Source: Aselliscus stoliczkanus (taxonomy: Eukaryota; Chordata; Mammalia; Chiroptera; Hipposideridae). Taken from it: a stretch of DNA of 64,000 nucleotides. This document shows, in pieces, positions 1 to 10,260 of this stretch. Positions within the stretch are counted from its first letter, which is position 1. Every line of letters starts with the position of its first letter. The position numbers and the translations under genes are program-made. Where the stretch lies: assembly GCA_033961575.1 (NCBI GenBank), contig CM066729.1, positions 37,110,501 to 37,174,500 of the forward strand, written 5' to 3'. The notes under the pieces are model-generated. The model was not told the DNA's origin and searched no databases. It saw only the letters and a list, made by a program, of their open reading frames with translations.

Positions 1-689
1 AGGAAAGCTACTAACAGCTGTAGTACAGAATTACCCTTTGTGATTTTAGTTACTAAATTATATATGGGGAGTTCTTAGAGGTTGACAATTCTATAGAGTC
101 ATGGAATGAATTAATTTAGGATTGGATGACATGGTGGATGAGTTGAGGAGTCCTACAACATCCCAACAGTTCAAACAATTCCTTAGCATATATGCTAGGC
201 CTTTGCTACGGTCCAACAGACCTAGTGCTACAATGTCCCTGGAGATTTGTCTAAATGTGCTTTCAAAGAAAAGAATGCAAATTTGATGCACAAGACATTC
301 CTCCTCCTCTGCATGTAGGCCCATTCTTAATCTTCTCTGATGTCTCCATCTCTTCTCTCTCTTTCTTTAAAAGACATTTCCAAGCTCTAACTTCCGCTAT
401 GTCTCCTCACATTAAACATGGTTCAAATTAACCCTTCTTTTTGGCAGACTCCCCCAAATCTCTAAGCTTGGCTTCCGTCGTGAACTCAAGATCCAGGTCA
501 AATCATGCCCTCAATCCATGATTCTAACAATTCTGCCCTTCAGTTCCAAACTATGGTAGTCGGCAAAGCCATGATGTGTTTTCTATGTTTTTCGTGGCAA
601 AAATGCCTTTTCCGACAACCCAGTACCATCCCAGCTGTGCCTGTCCTTACCCCCTCCAACCCCACCTTGTAACCAAAGAGCTCCACTTT
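1..689. other. Unassigned noncoding sequence
   Basis: No exon structure, RNA gene or recognisable repeat is visible. Open frames here are short and show no protein-like composition. From about 400 onward the sequence becomes pyrimidine-rich and may be a more decayed part of the L2-like element that follows. Confidence 0.4.
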
Positions 690-1250
690 CCTTCACAGCA
701 CCATCTGCACCAGATGAACGTTCTCCGCCTGCCCTGATACACCCTTTCCTCGCCAGAAATCCCCTTTCCTCCTAAGTCTTCCTTGCACATCTGTACTCAT
801 CTTTTCAAGGGCTGGCTCAAATTCCATTTTATCTGAGAAACCTTCCTGCAGCAATTCTCCTGTTGTCTCCCTTCTTTGTAGTCCCACAATAGCTTTCACC
901 TTTGTTAGGTGAGTGTTCATTCATCCTGTTTATACTTTTTATAATTGAGTCACTTAAATTACTTTTCCCACTAAATAATAATGATGGGGGCCGCTTTTTA
1001 TTCATCATTGTTTTTCCTCAACTCTTAGCCTATAGTTTATACAATGTGACTAACAGAATCCTTTTGACTTTTGAACTTTCACTCTGTACATACATCCCTA
1101 TGGCTAACCTACCCAACAGCTCCCCCTGGAAAACCCCATTTATTCTTTAATATCCAGTTCTTGTGTGATTTCCTTAATGAAGTCATCCCTTACAACCTAT
1201 AGAGCCAAGTTCATAATTTTATATGTAAAATACACTCTTTTATTAGAATG
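690..1250 (+). repeat. Probable L2 LINE 3'-region fragment
   Basis: The pyrimidine-rich order of phrases resembles the noncoding 3' region of mammalian L2: a 'lacks-A, CTTCC/TCCTCC' tract, then a motif like AAACCTTCCTGCAGC (position about 838), which corresponds to the L2 'GAGGCCTTCCCTGA' segment. Divergence is high and the boundaries are soft. I see no poly(A) or target-site duplication, as expected for an element this old. Confidence 0.4.
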
Positions 1251-2769
1251 TCTAAGAAGTAGCTCTCACACAGAAATGCTTTATTTGGCACTAACTTTGT
1301 GATCTGAAACTTGAATTGCATTTACCTATGTGTTGTATCATCTTGAAACACATTTTTAAGCAGCTTTGATGGCCTGCAATTGTTTTGTATATTTGATTAA
1401 TTTTACTAAATGTAGCAACCAGATTGTGTAAGGAAAAAATTGCATTCCCACTAATATGTGTCTTCTCGAAAGAGTTGGAGGGCAAAGGCTGTTGCCACAA
1501 AATTGCAGTCAAAGAGGAAGTATGAAAGAACAGTGCCAGGAACCTCAGTCGATGATTCAACAGGATTGCTTTGGCTCATGATAACTGTGTTTTGGGGGTG
1601 GGGGGGGGACTCGGAGTGGATATTGCACATCAGATTTGGTCCACATGGTTATGCCAGGGGAACAGCTCTGTCAAAATATTTAGAGCGTATACATAGAGTT
1701 TTCAGGAGAGGAAACCTGACTTATTCAATAGTATTGAAGGCAGTATTCGTCAACCACAAAAAAATCCTAATTCACTCAGCATATTTGATGCAGGCATAAA
1801 TCCAACATCTGGATGTGTATTTTCAACAACTGAATAGGCACTCCTAGTATTATCCAGAATTTGTGCCATTATACTGTAGTTTGATCTTATCCTGGACTAT
1901 GTTTCTACATAGACAATGGTTTGAGATATTTGACTAAGTTGGTAGTTTAAAAACCATCAATTATCATTTTTATTAGAAATACATTTTACAAGATGAGTTG
2001 TGTTGCTATATCTCATTCTTTTACTGTTCCTTCAAAAACTAGAAAACCTTGTTGAAAACACTGTGACAGAGCAAATGGGAATAGAATTTCCCAGCTTTTG
2101 CTATAAAAAAGAAGTCACAGTTGAGTTGGGAAGACAAAAAAAATGCAGGAAACTTCAAATAATGATAAGAAAAACTGAAAACTAAATCTGTATTTAATAA
2201 AACTTTCAATGACAAAGGATTTAGCAGATTACTAGCATGGGAGGCAAGAGGTGTCACACCAAGTATAAGTCAAAGAAGCAATGTTCTTCATTTAATTTTC
2301 TTAGATCATAGGACTATGAAATTGACCAGTTGCACTGTCAGTTCAGACACTGTATGTTCAAGCTGCATATACATAATTTGGGTGTTCATCTTTCTGACAG
2401 TTCTCAAGTTATTCTTTTAACAGGCTGAGTTTCTCTGTCACGGTGAACCCATAAGCAGGTTTCAATAAAAGAATTTGTATAAATTACCCAGCAATTTTAG
2501 ATTCTGAATTTTAACCTGGTGATAAACTGGCATTACTAAGTGAAGTTGAATTTTAGTGGGGAAAAATGAAATAGATTTATTTATGTTTGTGAAAATAATT
2601 CTGGTCAAAAAGCATATGACCCGATCTAGGTAGATAATGAGGTATGGGTCATTTCAACATAAGCTTGAAAATATTGATTTAACTGGAAATGACTAAGTTT
2701 TTTTCTTTCTCTCCTATTTGCCTAAGGTAGATCTTCAAAGCTAGATACATACCACAATACTCATATAAT
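1251..2769. other. Unassigned AT-rich noncoding sequence
   Basis: Includes a G-rich run at about 1595-1608. Open frames on both strands (for example 1458-1799 on +) have no recognisable domain, biased codon use or splice context, so I treat them as chance. No repeat family is assigned. Confidence 0.4.
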
Positions 2770-2782
2770 GTAAGTGTTTTTC

Positions 2783-2890
2783 TGTTTTTTTTTTTGAGGG
2801 CAGTGTCACTGGCCCTCACATGTGGGACCGAACCGGGGCCACTGGCTTCCCAAGCCAGCACTTAACCACCACGCCACTCGGCCGGCCCCC
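2783..2890 (-). mobile_element. tRNA-derived SINE, short head-only form (class D)
   Basis: On the minus strand this reads as a tRNA-like head beginning GGGGGCCGGCCGAGTGG, with a pol III A box (TGGCGTGGTGG, one change from TGGCNNAGTGG) and B box (GGTTCGGTCCC). It runs through TGAGGGCCAGTGACACTGCCCTC straight into poly(A). It is flanked by a perfect 12-bp target-site duplication GTAAGTGTTTTT (2770-2781 and 2891-2902). It shares the diagnostic GGGAAGCCAG and the absence of a body with the copies at 4401 and 39023. Confidence 0.9.
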
Positions 2891-3059
2891 GTAAGTGTTT
2901 TTGATTGATGAAATATCTTTAACAGAAGTAGGTATACCAATACATGTTTTGGTCGTGTCCTTCCTTAAATTGATGTTTAGTTTTTTTCCATAGCTAACAA
3001 TTTGGGATAAATTTGAAATATTCATTTAACATTTTCAACTACATTTCCTGTGGATAGTT

Positions 3060-3240
3060 TTATTCATTCATAACTAAAGACCTGATAAATCATCCAGTGT
3101 TTATTGACTGCCTGCTGTGTGCTCAGCTCTAGGCTGTCTTCTGTGAGATTAGAAAGATTGCTCTCCTGGCCTTGAAGAGACTGTAATCCAATTGGGAAAA
3201 TAATTATCATACAGATATGATAGCCACTTTGACTAGACCA
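3060..3240 (+). repeat. Ancient mammalian interspersed repeat fragment (family not assigned)
   Basis: The stretch TTTATTGACTGCCTGCTGTG followed by CTCAGCTCTAGGCT matches the widespread mammalian phrase 'tttattgagcacctactatgtgccaggcactg' with heavy divergence. The downstream 'ctcctggccttgaagagactgtaatc' corresponds to the same repeat's 'ccctgccctcatggagcttacattc'. Similar relics lie near 18.87 kb and 57.06 kb. Confidence 0.5.
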
Positions 3241-3981
3241 AACAGAATCAAACATTTCAGAGTGTGGAAAAGGCCTTAGCTGGGGCAAAAAAAAAAAAAA
3301 AGAGAGAGAGAAAATCATTTGAGGGAACCCCAGAAACTGAACACACAGAATTCAGTAGGTGAAGAGTGCTACAAAGCCGAAGGGCAGCCCTCACACCCGC
3401 CCAATGTGTCCCAAAAGCAGAAGCACAACCTGGGCAGAGCAGAAGATGCTGCATGCTCCAGCAGTTCCCAGCATGCTGGCCTACAGGGCACCCCAACCCT
3501 CCATACAGTTCCACTGGCCATGCCTTTAAACTGTGTTCTTAGCCTCATCTCTCATTTCCACAAGCCCCAAACCTACCCCCCTCAAAGTCTACCCCAGACC
3601 CTGCCTCTTCCTTCATGATTCCTGATTGACCTAGCAGTTTTCTTTCATGAACTCTTAGTCTGCACCTCTCTTATTGCAGGACCATTATTTGCTTTGTATC
3701 TCAGCCCTTGGTATCTGGGTTTTAGGCTCTCTCTTTTCTCCAAAATCATCCTGACCAAAAGAACCAAATATGATTCTTCTTTATCTCTTTGATAGAGCCT
3801 AATAAGGGCTATGCATTCAAGGATTGCTTATTTAAGAGACGGATATGATAGTAACCAATCAATAATATGTGGAATAAACTATAAATTACACATTTGCCTT
3901 TATTCCCACTTAATTAATTATCAACAAACCAATTGAAGTAGCACTCCAGATCTTGGAGTAGAAAAAAATTCTGCATGAAGA
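3241..3981. other. Unassigned noncoding sequence before the retrocopy
   Basis: Contains an A-rich tract with GA repeats (about 3285-3312) and a GC-richer block at 3330-3620 that is open in two overlapping frames on opposite strands. Neither frame shows a domain or homology I recognise, and no splice or promoter context supports them. Confidence 0.35.
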
Positions 3982-4400
3982 TTACATATAAGAAAGAACA
4001 GGAACGAGATGAAGACGGAACCGGAGCCGGGCACGGGCAGTGGACGCGGTTCGCCGGAGAGCCGAAGATGGCAGTGAACGTATATTCAACGTCAGTCACC
4101 AGCGATAACCTAAGATGACAGGACATGCTGGCCTGGATCAATGAGTCTCTGCAGCTGAATTTGACAAAGATTGAACAGTTGTGCTCAGGGGCTGCCTATT
4201 GTCAGTTTATGGTCGTGCTGTTCCCTGGCTCCATTGCCTTGAAGAAAGTGAAATTCCAAGCTAAGCTAGAACTTCAAAATACTACAAGCAGGTTTTAGGA
4301 GGATGGGTGTTGACAAAATAATTCCTGTGGACAAATTAGTAAAAGGAAAGTTTCAGGACAATTTTGAATTCATTCAGTGGTTCAAGAAGTGTTTTCTCTC

Positions 4401-4516
4401 TTTTTTTTTTTTTTTTTTTTTAAGGGCAGTGTCACTGGCCCTCATATGTGGGACCTGAACCGGGGCCGCTGGTTTCCCAAGCCAGCGCTTAACCACCGCG
4501 CCACTCGGCCGGCCCA
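4401..4516 (-). mobile_element. tRNA-derived SINE, short head-only form (class D), inside the MAPRE1 retrocopy
   Basis: Minus-strand copy of the ~110-bp head-only SINE with a poly(T) run at its left edge (the element's poly(A)). Target-site duplication TCAAGAAGTGTTT / TCAAGAAGTTTTT (4382-4394 and 4517-4529) duplicates retrocopy codons for the EB1 'WFKKF' region. This proves the SINE arrived after the retrocopy. The B box (GGTTCAGGTCCC) has one extra base. Confidence 0.92.
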
Positions 4517-5409
4517 TCAAGAAGTTTTTTGATGCAAACTATGATGGAAAAGACGATGACCCTGTAGCTGCCAGACAAAGTCAAGAAACTGCAGTGGCTC
4601 CCTCCTTTGTTGCTCCAGCTCTGAACAAACCAAGGAAAACTCTCAGCTCTAGCAGTGCAGCTCCACAGAGGCCCATTGCAACACACAGACCTACTGTAAC
4701 CCCTAAGGCTGGCTCCGTTGTGGTGCGAAAGAATCCTGGTGTGGGCAATGGGGATGACGAAGCCGCCGAACTGATGCAGCAGGTCCACGTATTGAAACTT
4801 CCTGTCGAAGACTTGGAGAAAGAGAGAGATTTCTACCTTGGAAAGCTACGGAACATTGAATTGATTTGCCAGGAGAACAAGGAGGAAAACAACCCTGTAC
4901 TGCAGAGGATGGTGGACGTTCTCTATTCCACAGATGAAGGCTTTGTGATACCTGACCAAGGGGGCCCCCAGAAGGAACCAGAAGGTATACACAGCCTGGA
5001 CCAGCAGAGTAACATCGACTTCTGCACTCCAAAGCATGTGCTTAACTGTAAAATACTCCCTTTTATTATCCCTAGAGGACTCACTGGTTTCTTTTCATAA
5101 GCAAAAGGTACCTCTTCTTAAAGTGCATTTTTCAGAAGTTTCACTCCTTTTCTGATAAGTTTGAGTCAGGAGCTTTTCCCTTATAGCAGAGCAGTATTAA
5201 CATCTAGTTGGTTCACCTAGGGAACAAAGAGGCTGACCATGGGGCTCACCGAATGGATGCTGGAAACACTGATGACTGAAGAAGGTGTTTTTATGTGATA
5301 TGCTGAGGTGGGGATCTTGGCAGAGAAATGTAAAGACTGATTTGAATTTTAAGCTAATGTGAAACTTTGGCAGAGAACGTTTTAATAAATAAATGCCTCA
5401 TGAGTATTT

Positions 5410-5478
<69 letters not shown>

Positions 5479-5486
5479 AAAGAAAG
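5410..5486 (+). repeat. (GAAA)n microsatellite derived from a retroposon poly(A) tail
   Basis: About 70 bases of GAAA units ending in GAGAGAGA, directly after the AATAAATAAA signal of the MAPRE1 retrocopy and directly before its 3' target-site duplication. The position shows it grew from the poly(A) tail. Confidence 0.95.
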
Positions 5487-5764
5487 AATACATATAAAAA
5501 AGTCTAGATGGTTAGTAAAGAAACTTTTGGTTCCAACTGTGGGGTGACAAGGGTTGGACCAGGCCACTGACAGTGGTGATGGAGGACAGTATGGTACCAC
5601 ATTGTTGGATTGGTAAAAGACATGAAATAGGTATGTTTGAATTAGGTATGTTTCTAATTGTTAAGTTCCATAAAAGTTTGGATAATGTCTTGTGTGTCAT
5701 TGTAGATACCACCATGTTAAGCAGTAATTTGCAAATGGAAGAGGATCACTGGAAAGAGAGTTGC

Positions 5765-5990
5765 TAAATTCCAATTCCAATCTGGGTGTTCCCTAGCTGT
5801 CTGATGTTGAATACGTTACTTAACATCTTTGATCTTAAATTTCCTCAGCCATACAATGTGAATAGTAATGTTGAGCTCTTCTGATTGGTGTCAAGAACCA
5901 AGAAAAAGTATAAAAATATACCTTTTTCAGTATCTGGCACATATGAGTCAATTGGTTAAAGGTTAATTATCAATGAATGTTTTCTGAATT
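5765..5990 (+). repeat. MIR SINE fragment
   Basis: Decayed MIR order is visible: a 'tgttgaatacgttacttaacatctttgatcttaaatttcctcagcc' segment corresponds to MIR 'gggcaagttacttaacctctctgtgcctcagtttcctcatctgtaaaatg', followed by the 'tatctggcacatatg' phrase near 5931. Confidence 0.7.
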
Positions 5991-6110
5991 TGTGAACAAA
6001 TGGATTAGGGTGCAGTTGGAAGGGAAAGAGCAGAGAAAGGACACAGTGAAAAAGTGAGCAGGCCATTGGAAGAAGGTAAGAGTAATTCACAGTCAAGAAA
6101 ATCAGTGGAG

Positions 6111-6517
6111 GGCTGGCTGAGTGGCACGTTGGTTAAGAGTTGGCTTACGACGCCAGCTCTGAGCTGCAGGGCCCCTGTTTGGATCTCACATGAGGGCCAG
6201 TGACGCTGCGCCCTCTACAGCTATGATGGTGAAAAACAGCTCAACCTACAGCTGGGTTGCCGTCCTGAGTCACCAGCAACAGTGTATGCTGCAGAGGGGT
6301 TGGCCAGCAGCTGGTGTGCACTTTCATGAGCTGCCGTGAGTTGCTGTGAGCGGCTGTCCAATGGCCGGGGAGCAACTGCCTTAGCTGGGAAGAGCGCAAT
6401 GATAATACTAACACGGGCCAGTGAAGCGACGTCCTCCACAACTATAATGAGGAACAAAAAGGACAGCAACTTGTCTGTTCCCCTTGCCCGATTCCCCAAT
6501 TAAAAAAAAAAAAAAAA
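6111..6517 (+). mobile_element. tRNA-derived SINE, long form without mid block (class C)
   Basis: Full-length ~400-bp copy: tRNA-like head (A box TGGCACGTTGG, B box GTTTGGATCTC, both mutated), the CTCTGAGC(T/A)GCAGGGCC linker, a body with 'gatggtgaaaaacagctcaacct', a 'gatgatacc(t)aacacgggccagtgaagcgacgtcctcc' segment, and the tail CTTGTCTGTTCCCCTTGCCC...CCCCAATTAAAA. Target-site duplication of 15 bp with one mismatch, AGAAAATCAGTGGAG / AGACAATCAGTGGAG (6096-6110, 6518-6532). The long minus-strand open frame over this element is a by-product of the GC-rich body. Confidence 0.95.
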
Positions 6518-6532
6518 AGACAATCAGTGGAG

Positions 6533-7284
6533 AATCTCAGTGTCCTCTGATTGTTTCAATTGTGACAAAAGCCAATGCCAAAGAGATGAGCCTCTTATAA
6601 AAAAAGAGCTGGAACCAGCCGAGTTCATTGTCGTGATCACATAAAGCACACCACAAGATGAACTGGACACTCCTTTAATATGAACAATTCTTATTATGCT
6701 GTGTGGTTATTAGGTATAAATAATTCGCAGTTAGGATAACTATAATTACTATTTATGGTTGCTTGGCTTAACTAAGCATTGGGCAGAGTCAGTTATGGAA
6801 AAAATGATGAACAAGGCAGAGGCGTTAGGCTTTTGTAGCCACCTGAATTACAAGGGCATGGGGTAAAGAATAACCATTGACAAGACACACCATTCACTAA
6901 AGTATATGACTCTTGCTCTCTGCATCCTCTCTCCTTTCTTTAGGATTCCCAAACCTTAAAAAACTGAAGGACAAGAAGCTTGTGACATGAAAGTTTTTAG
7001 ATTTTTGCAGAATATGGAAACTGATTTTAAAAAACCCCTAATATGTTACAGACATTTTTGGTGGTAAAAGAAAAAGCAGGTTAAATATATCTGTACTATA
7101 TAATTATATACCACAATAGCTATTGACTATCTGTACTGTACGCTACTTTCCTTTGTACCTAAATAGTTTCAACTGAGGACAAATGCATGGCATTCAAGCC
7201 TGACTCCACCTTAATACGTTTCTGGGCCCTCATTATGAAGCCTGAGAGATTTAAATCAGAGAAGCTTCCTACATGGCATCATGG
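6533..7284. other. Unassigned AT-rich noncoding sequence
   Basis: No gene, RNA gene or clear repeat seen. Ordinary AT-rich sequence between a SINE and an LTR. Confidence 0.35.
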
Positions 7285-7289
7285 CAGAC

Positions 7290-7815
7290 ATTGAGGGATA
7301 GCAGAATGTACCACCCCAAAGTATGTCTCTTTAGCAAAAACATTATTTCTAGCTGATTATTTTTGAGGAAAAACAGACACAGAAGAAACTCTAAAAATGA
7401 AGTAGAATTTACCCTTATGTATGAGAAATCTCAATTTGTAAGGGAGTCTCCCTCTCTCTATCAGGAAGAGAGGGATGACTCTAAATCATAAGAATCTCTC
7501 ATCAGTTGGAAAAGTTGCTTAAATTAAATCAGCATAACTACCTTTCCTTTGTTTGCCATGCTTTTCCTGATAACCCCACTTCTGGCTCCCTATGCCCAAC
7601 ATCTTTCTTTTGTCTTTTGCTGAAGATGGTATTTAAGGTGGTAGATTGGGCCATTTGGGGGAGTTTTACTCAGTTTTTCTGGGTGTCTCTCATGTATACA
7701 TGAGGTATACATGTTATTAAACTTCTGTTTGTTTTTCTGATGCTAATCTGTCTTTTATTGCAAGGGGACCTCAGCTACAAAACCTAGAAGGGTAGCGGGT
7801 TAATTATTTTTCCCC
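7290..7815 (+). mobile_element. Endogenous-retrovirus-type LTR (solo), family unassigned
   Basis: The left side has ATGTACCACCCCAAAGTATG (7307 on), the middle is LTR-like, and the right side has TTATTAAACTTCTG (polyadenylation-type signal) followed by 'gatgctaatctgtcttttattgcaaggggacctc' and 'cctagaagggtag'. The same ordered blocks occur in reverse complement at 12105-12665, so the two are copies of one LTR family. No retroviral coding sequence lies next to it, so it is a solo LTR. Exact ends and target duplication are not clear. Confidence 0.6.
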
Positions 7816-9149
7816 CCTCTACATTACTCAGACCCACTACTCCTTGTTGAACCTGGAGTCAGCCCAGAATCCACCTCAACACACTGCTGTAGCCAGTCAA
7901 CTATAAATGGATTGGAATTAGCCTCTGAATTAAAACCTGCTTGTCATCCTTGGTTCAGATATTTACCTCCCTTAAGAACATGCTGTCTAAAATTCATGTC
8001 TAGTTCTATGCACCCACAAAATTTTCAGTTCCAATAATCTAATTAACAGAACAAGGTCATGATTATATAAGTTGGAAGCTCTTGAGTATTGAAGTTTAAG
8101 GTAAATCAAGATTAAGGAAATTTATGTCTACGATTACATGAATAACTTTATCTTTATCTTATTATCCTTTAGATCTTCTAGCTGTGCCTGCATTTGTGTG
8201 TAGAATTACTTTAATTTTCCCCATGTTCAAAATGTTATCCCATATGTACCTAAGTTCATAATCTCTTTTTTAATATTTTTTCTTCTAATTGTTGAGTGTT
8301 TCTGAACTGACTCATAATTCAGTCTGAAGTCTCCTAATCATTCCTCTTGGCATTATAATCAGTCTGAAACATGATGATACCAAAACACTTTTTAAACCCC
8401 TGGCACTTTGAGTGATGATGCTTAGATTGCCTTTCAGGATAGCATAACTGGCAATTCTTTTTTCAGCATACTGGACTTATTTCCAACAATTTGAGAAAAA
8501 TAAATGTTTAAACATCTAGTATTCCAAAATTTAAAACTGGTGTATGGTCTTTCTATACCCTTATATATTTTGAAAGGATTTTTTTTCTTGTTTTCCTTCT
8601 TTCCTCCACTGTCATCTCACAAAGATTTCTGACCCTTATTTTACACAGAAGGCCTCAAAGCTGTAGGTATGACTTTATAGTTACATACTCTTTCCTTACC
8701 CCCTGAAAAAGCAAGTGATGGATTATTCTCTTTATACTTCTTTCCAACTTTGTGAAATATTTCCCCCCAAATTAAAGTTTAAACAAAGAAGCTATGCTAT
8801 GTGGCCCTTTCCTATGTCTCCCATGGCACCAAAATAAATAGAATAGAAGTTCTAACTTTGGTAATCTTTTGATTCTGTAGAAAACATACGCATGGCTCTA
8901 AGATTTTCTCACAATCTGTATTGAAGGGCCTTTAATAATTAATTAAACTCACCTAAATCATAGTGCAAAATTAAATTGTATTTCAAATAAATTTACTCTT
9001 TTTGTCATTTTTTATTGCCTACGTTTATTGAATGGCATTAAAGAATGGTATGAACAAATATTCTGAGGCTAGAAGGAACACATAACATTTCAGGGGTTAA
9101 TGAGCAGATTAGCCTGGCTGGAGCAGGGTGCTTAGAGCACTTTAAGGAG
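7816..9149. other. Unassigned AT-rich noncoding sequence
   Basis: Sequence with many short T and A runs; nothing assignable on either strand. No open frame of note. Confidence 0.35.
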
Positions 9150-9720
9150 AGGGAATGGTAGGTATAAAGTCTAAAATCAACCTATCACCGTAGGGTATTG
9201 CAGCTTCAAAAATGGAGACACTCCTGTTACCTGGGTGTCTTTACAACATTTTAATTTGCATTGGGGTGGGTGAGGGGAGCTTGGTAAGGTTTCTCCAATT
9301 CATCTTAAAATTAAACACTCTGGAGACCATTTTTAACAACTCTTCTGGGTCATTCCAAAACACCTCCGTTATGGAGATGAATGCTCTTTGATTCTGAGCC
9401 AAAAGCATGGTTTTCAGATGTTACAATTACCTGTTCAGCTTCTCAAGGCAATTATTTGAAAGGAGTGAATGCTCTGGCTCCAATTGCCTCTGTGGGAGCC
9501 ACAGTAATTGCCATTCATCAGGGCAGCAACCTGCTGAGGGCATCAATTCACAAACTCTGAGCCATCAATAAACTGGGCCCTGGGCCCCTGGTGCCAACAT
9601 TCTTTACACAATGAAATATTATTACTGGCAATTAGATAAACAATGAGCCCACCGGAAGTGGAACAGAGGTTGCCAATGACTACCTTAGTGAGTCACCCAC
9701 AGATATCTTGATTCTTTTCC
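9150..9720. promoter_or_regulatory. Candidate conserved noncoding element / enhancer
   Basis: This block differs from its surroundings. It is less AT-rich, free of recognisable repeats, and dense in homeodomain-type core sites: CAATTA at 9424, 9449 and 9629, TAATTG at 9505, CAATTG at 9481. It also has an ATCAATAAA-like site (about 9564) and a SOX-like ACAATG (9639). Such clustering is common in developmental enhancers, but the call rests on composition and motif density only. No conservation data were available. Confidence 0.3.
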
Positions 9721-10049
9721 TGCAAGAGAAATACCCTGGGATAACTCTTTTCAGAAGACCAGAATCCAAGCTATCACAAAAAGTTTCACAGATTAAAGAA
9801 TGAAAAAAGAGGGAGATGTTCACAGATGAGTTTTTGTTTGAATCAGAAAATGTGGTGTGGGGAGGTAGACAGTAGCCTTCTTATCATAGATATCCATGGA
9901 TATCACGTCCTGCCTTTGTAGGTAGCTCGTGCTTGATAGAGATGCAAGGAGAAAAAGACTCCATGTAACTGTAACCAAGGAAGCTAACTTCACAGTCCTG
10001 GGGCAAACCTTTAGTAGTGTTCAGGGAATCTATGTTAATGAAAGCTAAT

Positions 10050-10260
10050 CCTCTGTGAAGGGCTTAACAGTTTTAAAAGATTTTTGTCATATATCATGAA
10101 ATGTAATCACCTCAGTATACTGGTGAGGTAAATACCGTGGGCATTATTGCTTCTGTGTTATTGCTGTTGTTTTAATGAATGGAGAAGATTAATGGTTAGT
10201 GATGCTAAGTAATTGTTCAGACCCCTGAGGTCACTCCTAGACCAGTACTTTTCTCACTCT
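10050..10260 (-). repeat. MIR SINE fragment
   Basis: Reads as MIR in reverse: 'agggcttaacagttttaaaa' (end), 'tgtaatcacctcagtatactggtgaggtaaatacc...attattgctt' matching the 'aatcctcacaacaaccctgtgaggtaggtactattattatcc' segment, then 'ggagaagattaatggttagtgatgctaagtaattg' matching the 'gaggttaagtaacttg' segment. Confidence 0.7.

Larger units (their letters stand above)
3997..5487 (+). pseudogene. MAPRE1 (pseudogene): Processed pseudogene of MAPRE1 (end-binding protein EB1)
   Basis: The parent gene encodes EB1, about 268 residues, which binds growing microtubule plus ends through an N-terminal calponin-homology domain and recruits partners through a C-terminal EB-homology coiled coil. Here an intronless copy runs from 5'UTR through the whole coding region into 3'UTR. 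The start ATG is at 4068 (MAVNVYSTSVTSDN follows). Codon 17 is TGA (4116-4118). About 17 nt are missing after 'aagctagaa' (about 4270), shifting the frame. A SINE interrupts it at 4401-4516. From 4594 to 5100 the frame stays open through the linker and the EB-homology part (DLEKERDFYLGKLRNIELIC, about 4816-4872). A 1-nt loss just before the parental stop lets it read into former 3'UTR. AATAAATAAA near 5384 precedes a tail now turned into GAAA repeats. Flanking 15-bp duplications with two mismatches (3982-3996, 5488-5502) mark L1-type retroposition. No promoter is visible; a nonfunctional copy is by far the best reading. Confidence 0.95.

Noticed and set aside
1458..1799. 113-codon plus-strand open frame
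   Set aside because: No domain or homology recognised. The frame crosses a G-run (about 1595-1608) that would be unstable in a gene.
3319..3618. Overlapping frames on both strands in a GC-richer block
   Set aside because: Both strands are open at once and neither resembles a known protein; no exon signals found.
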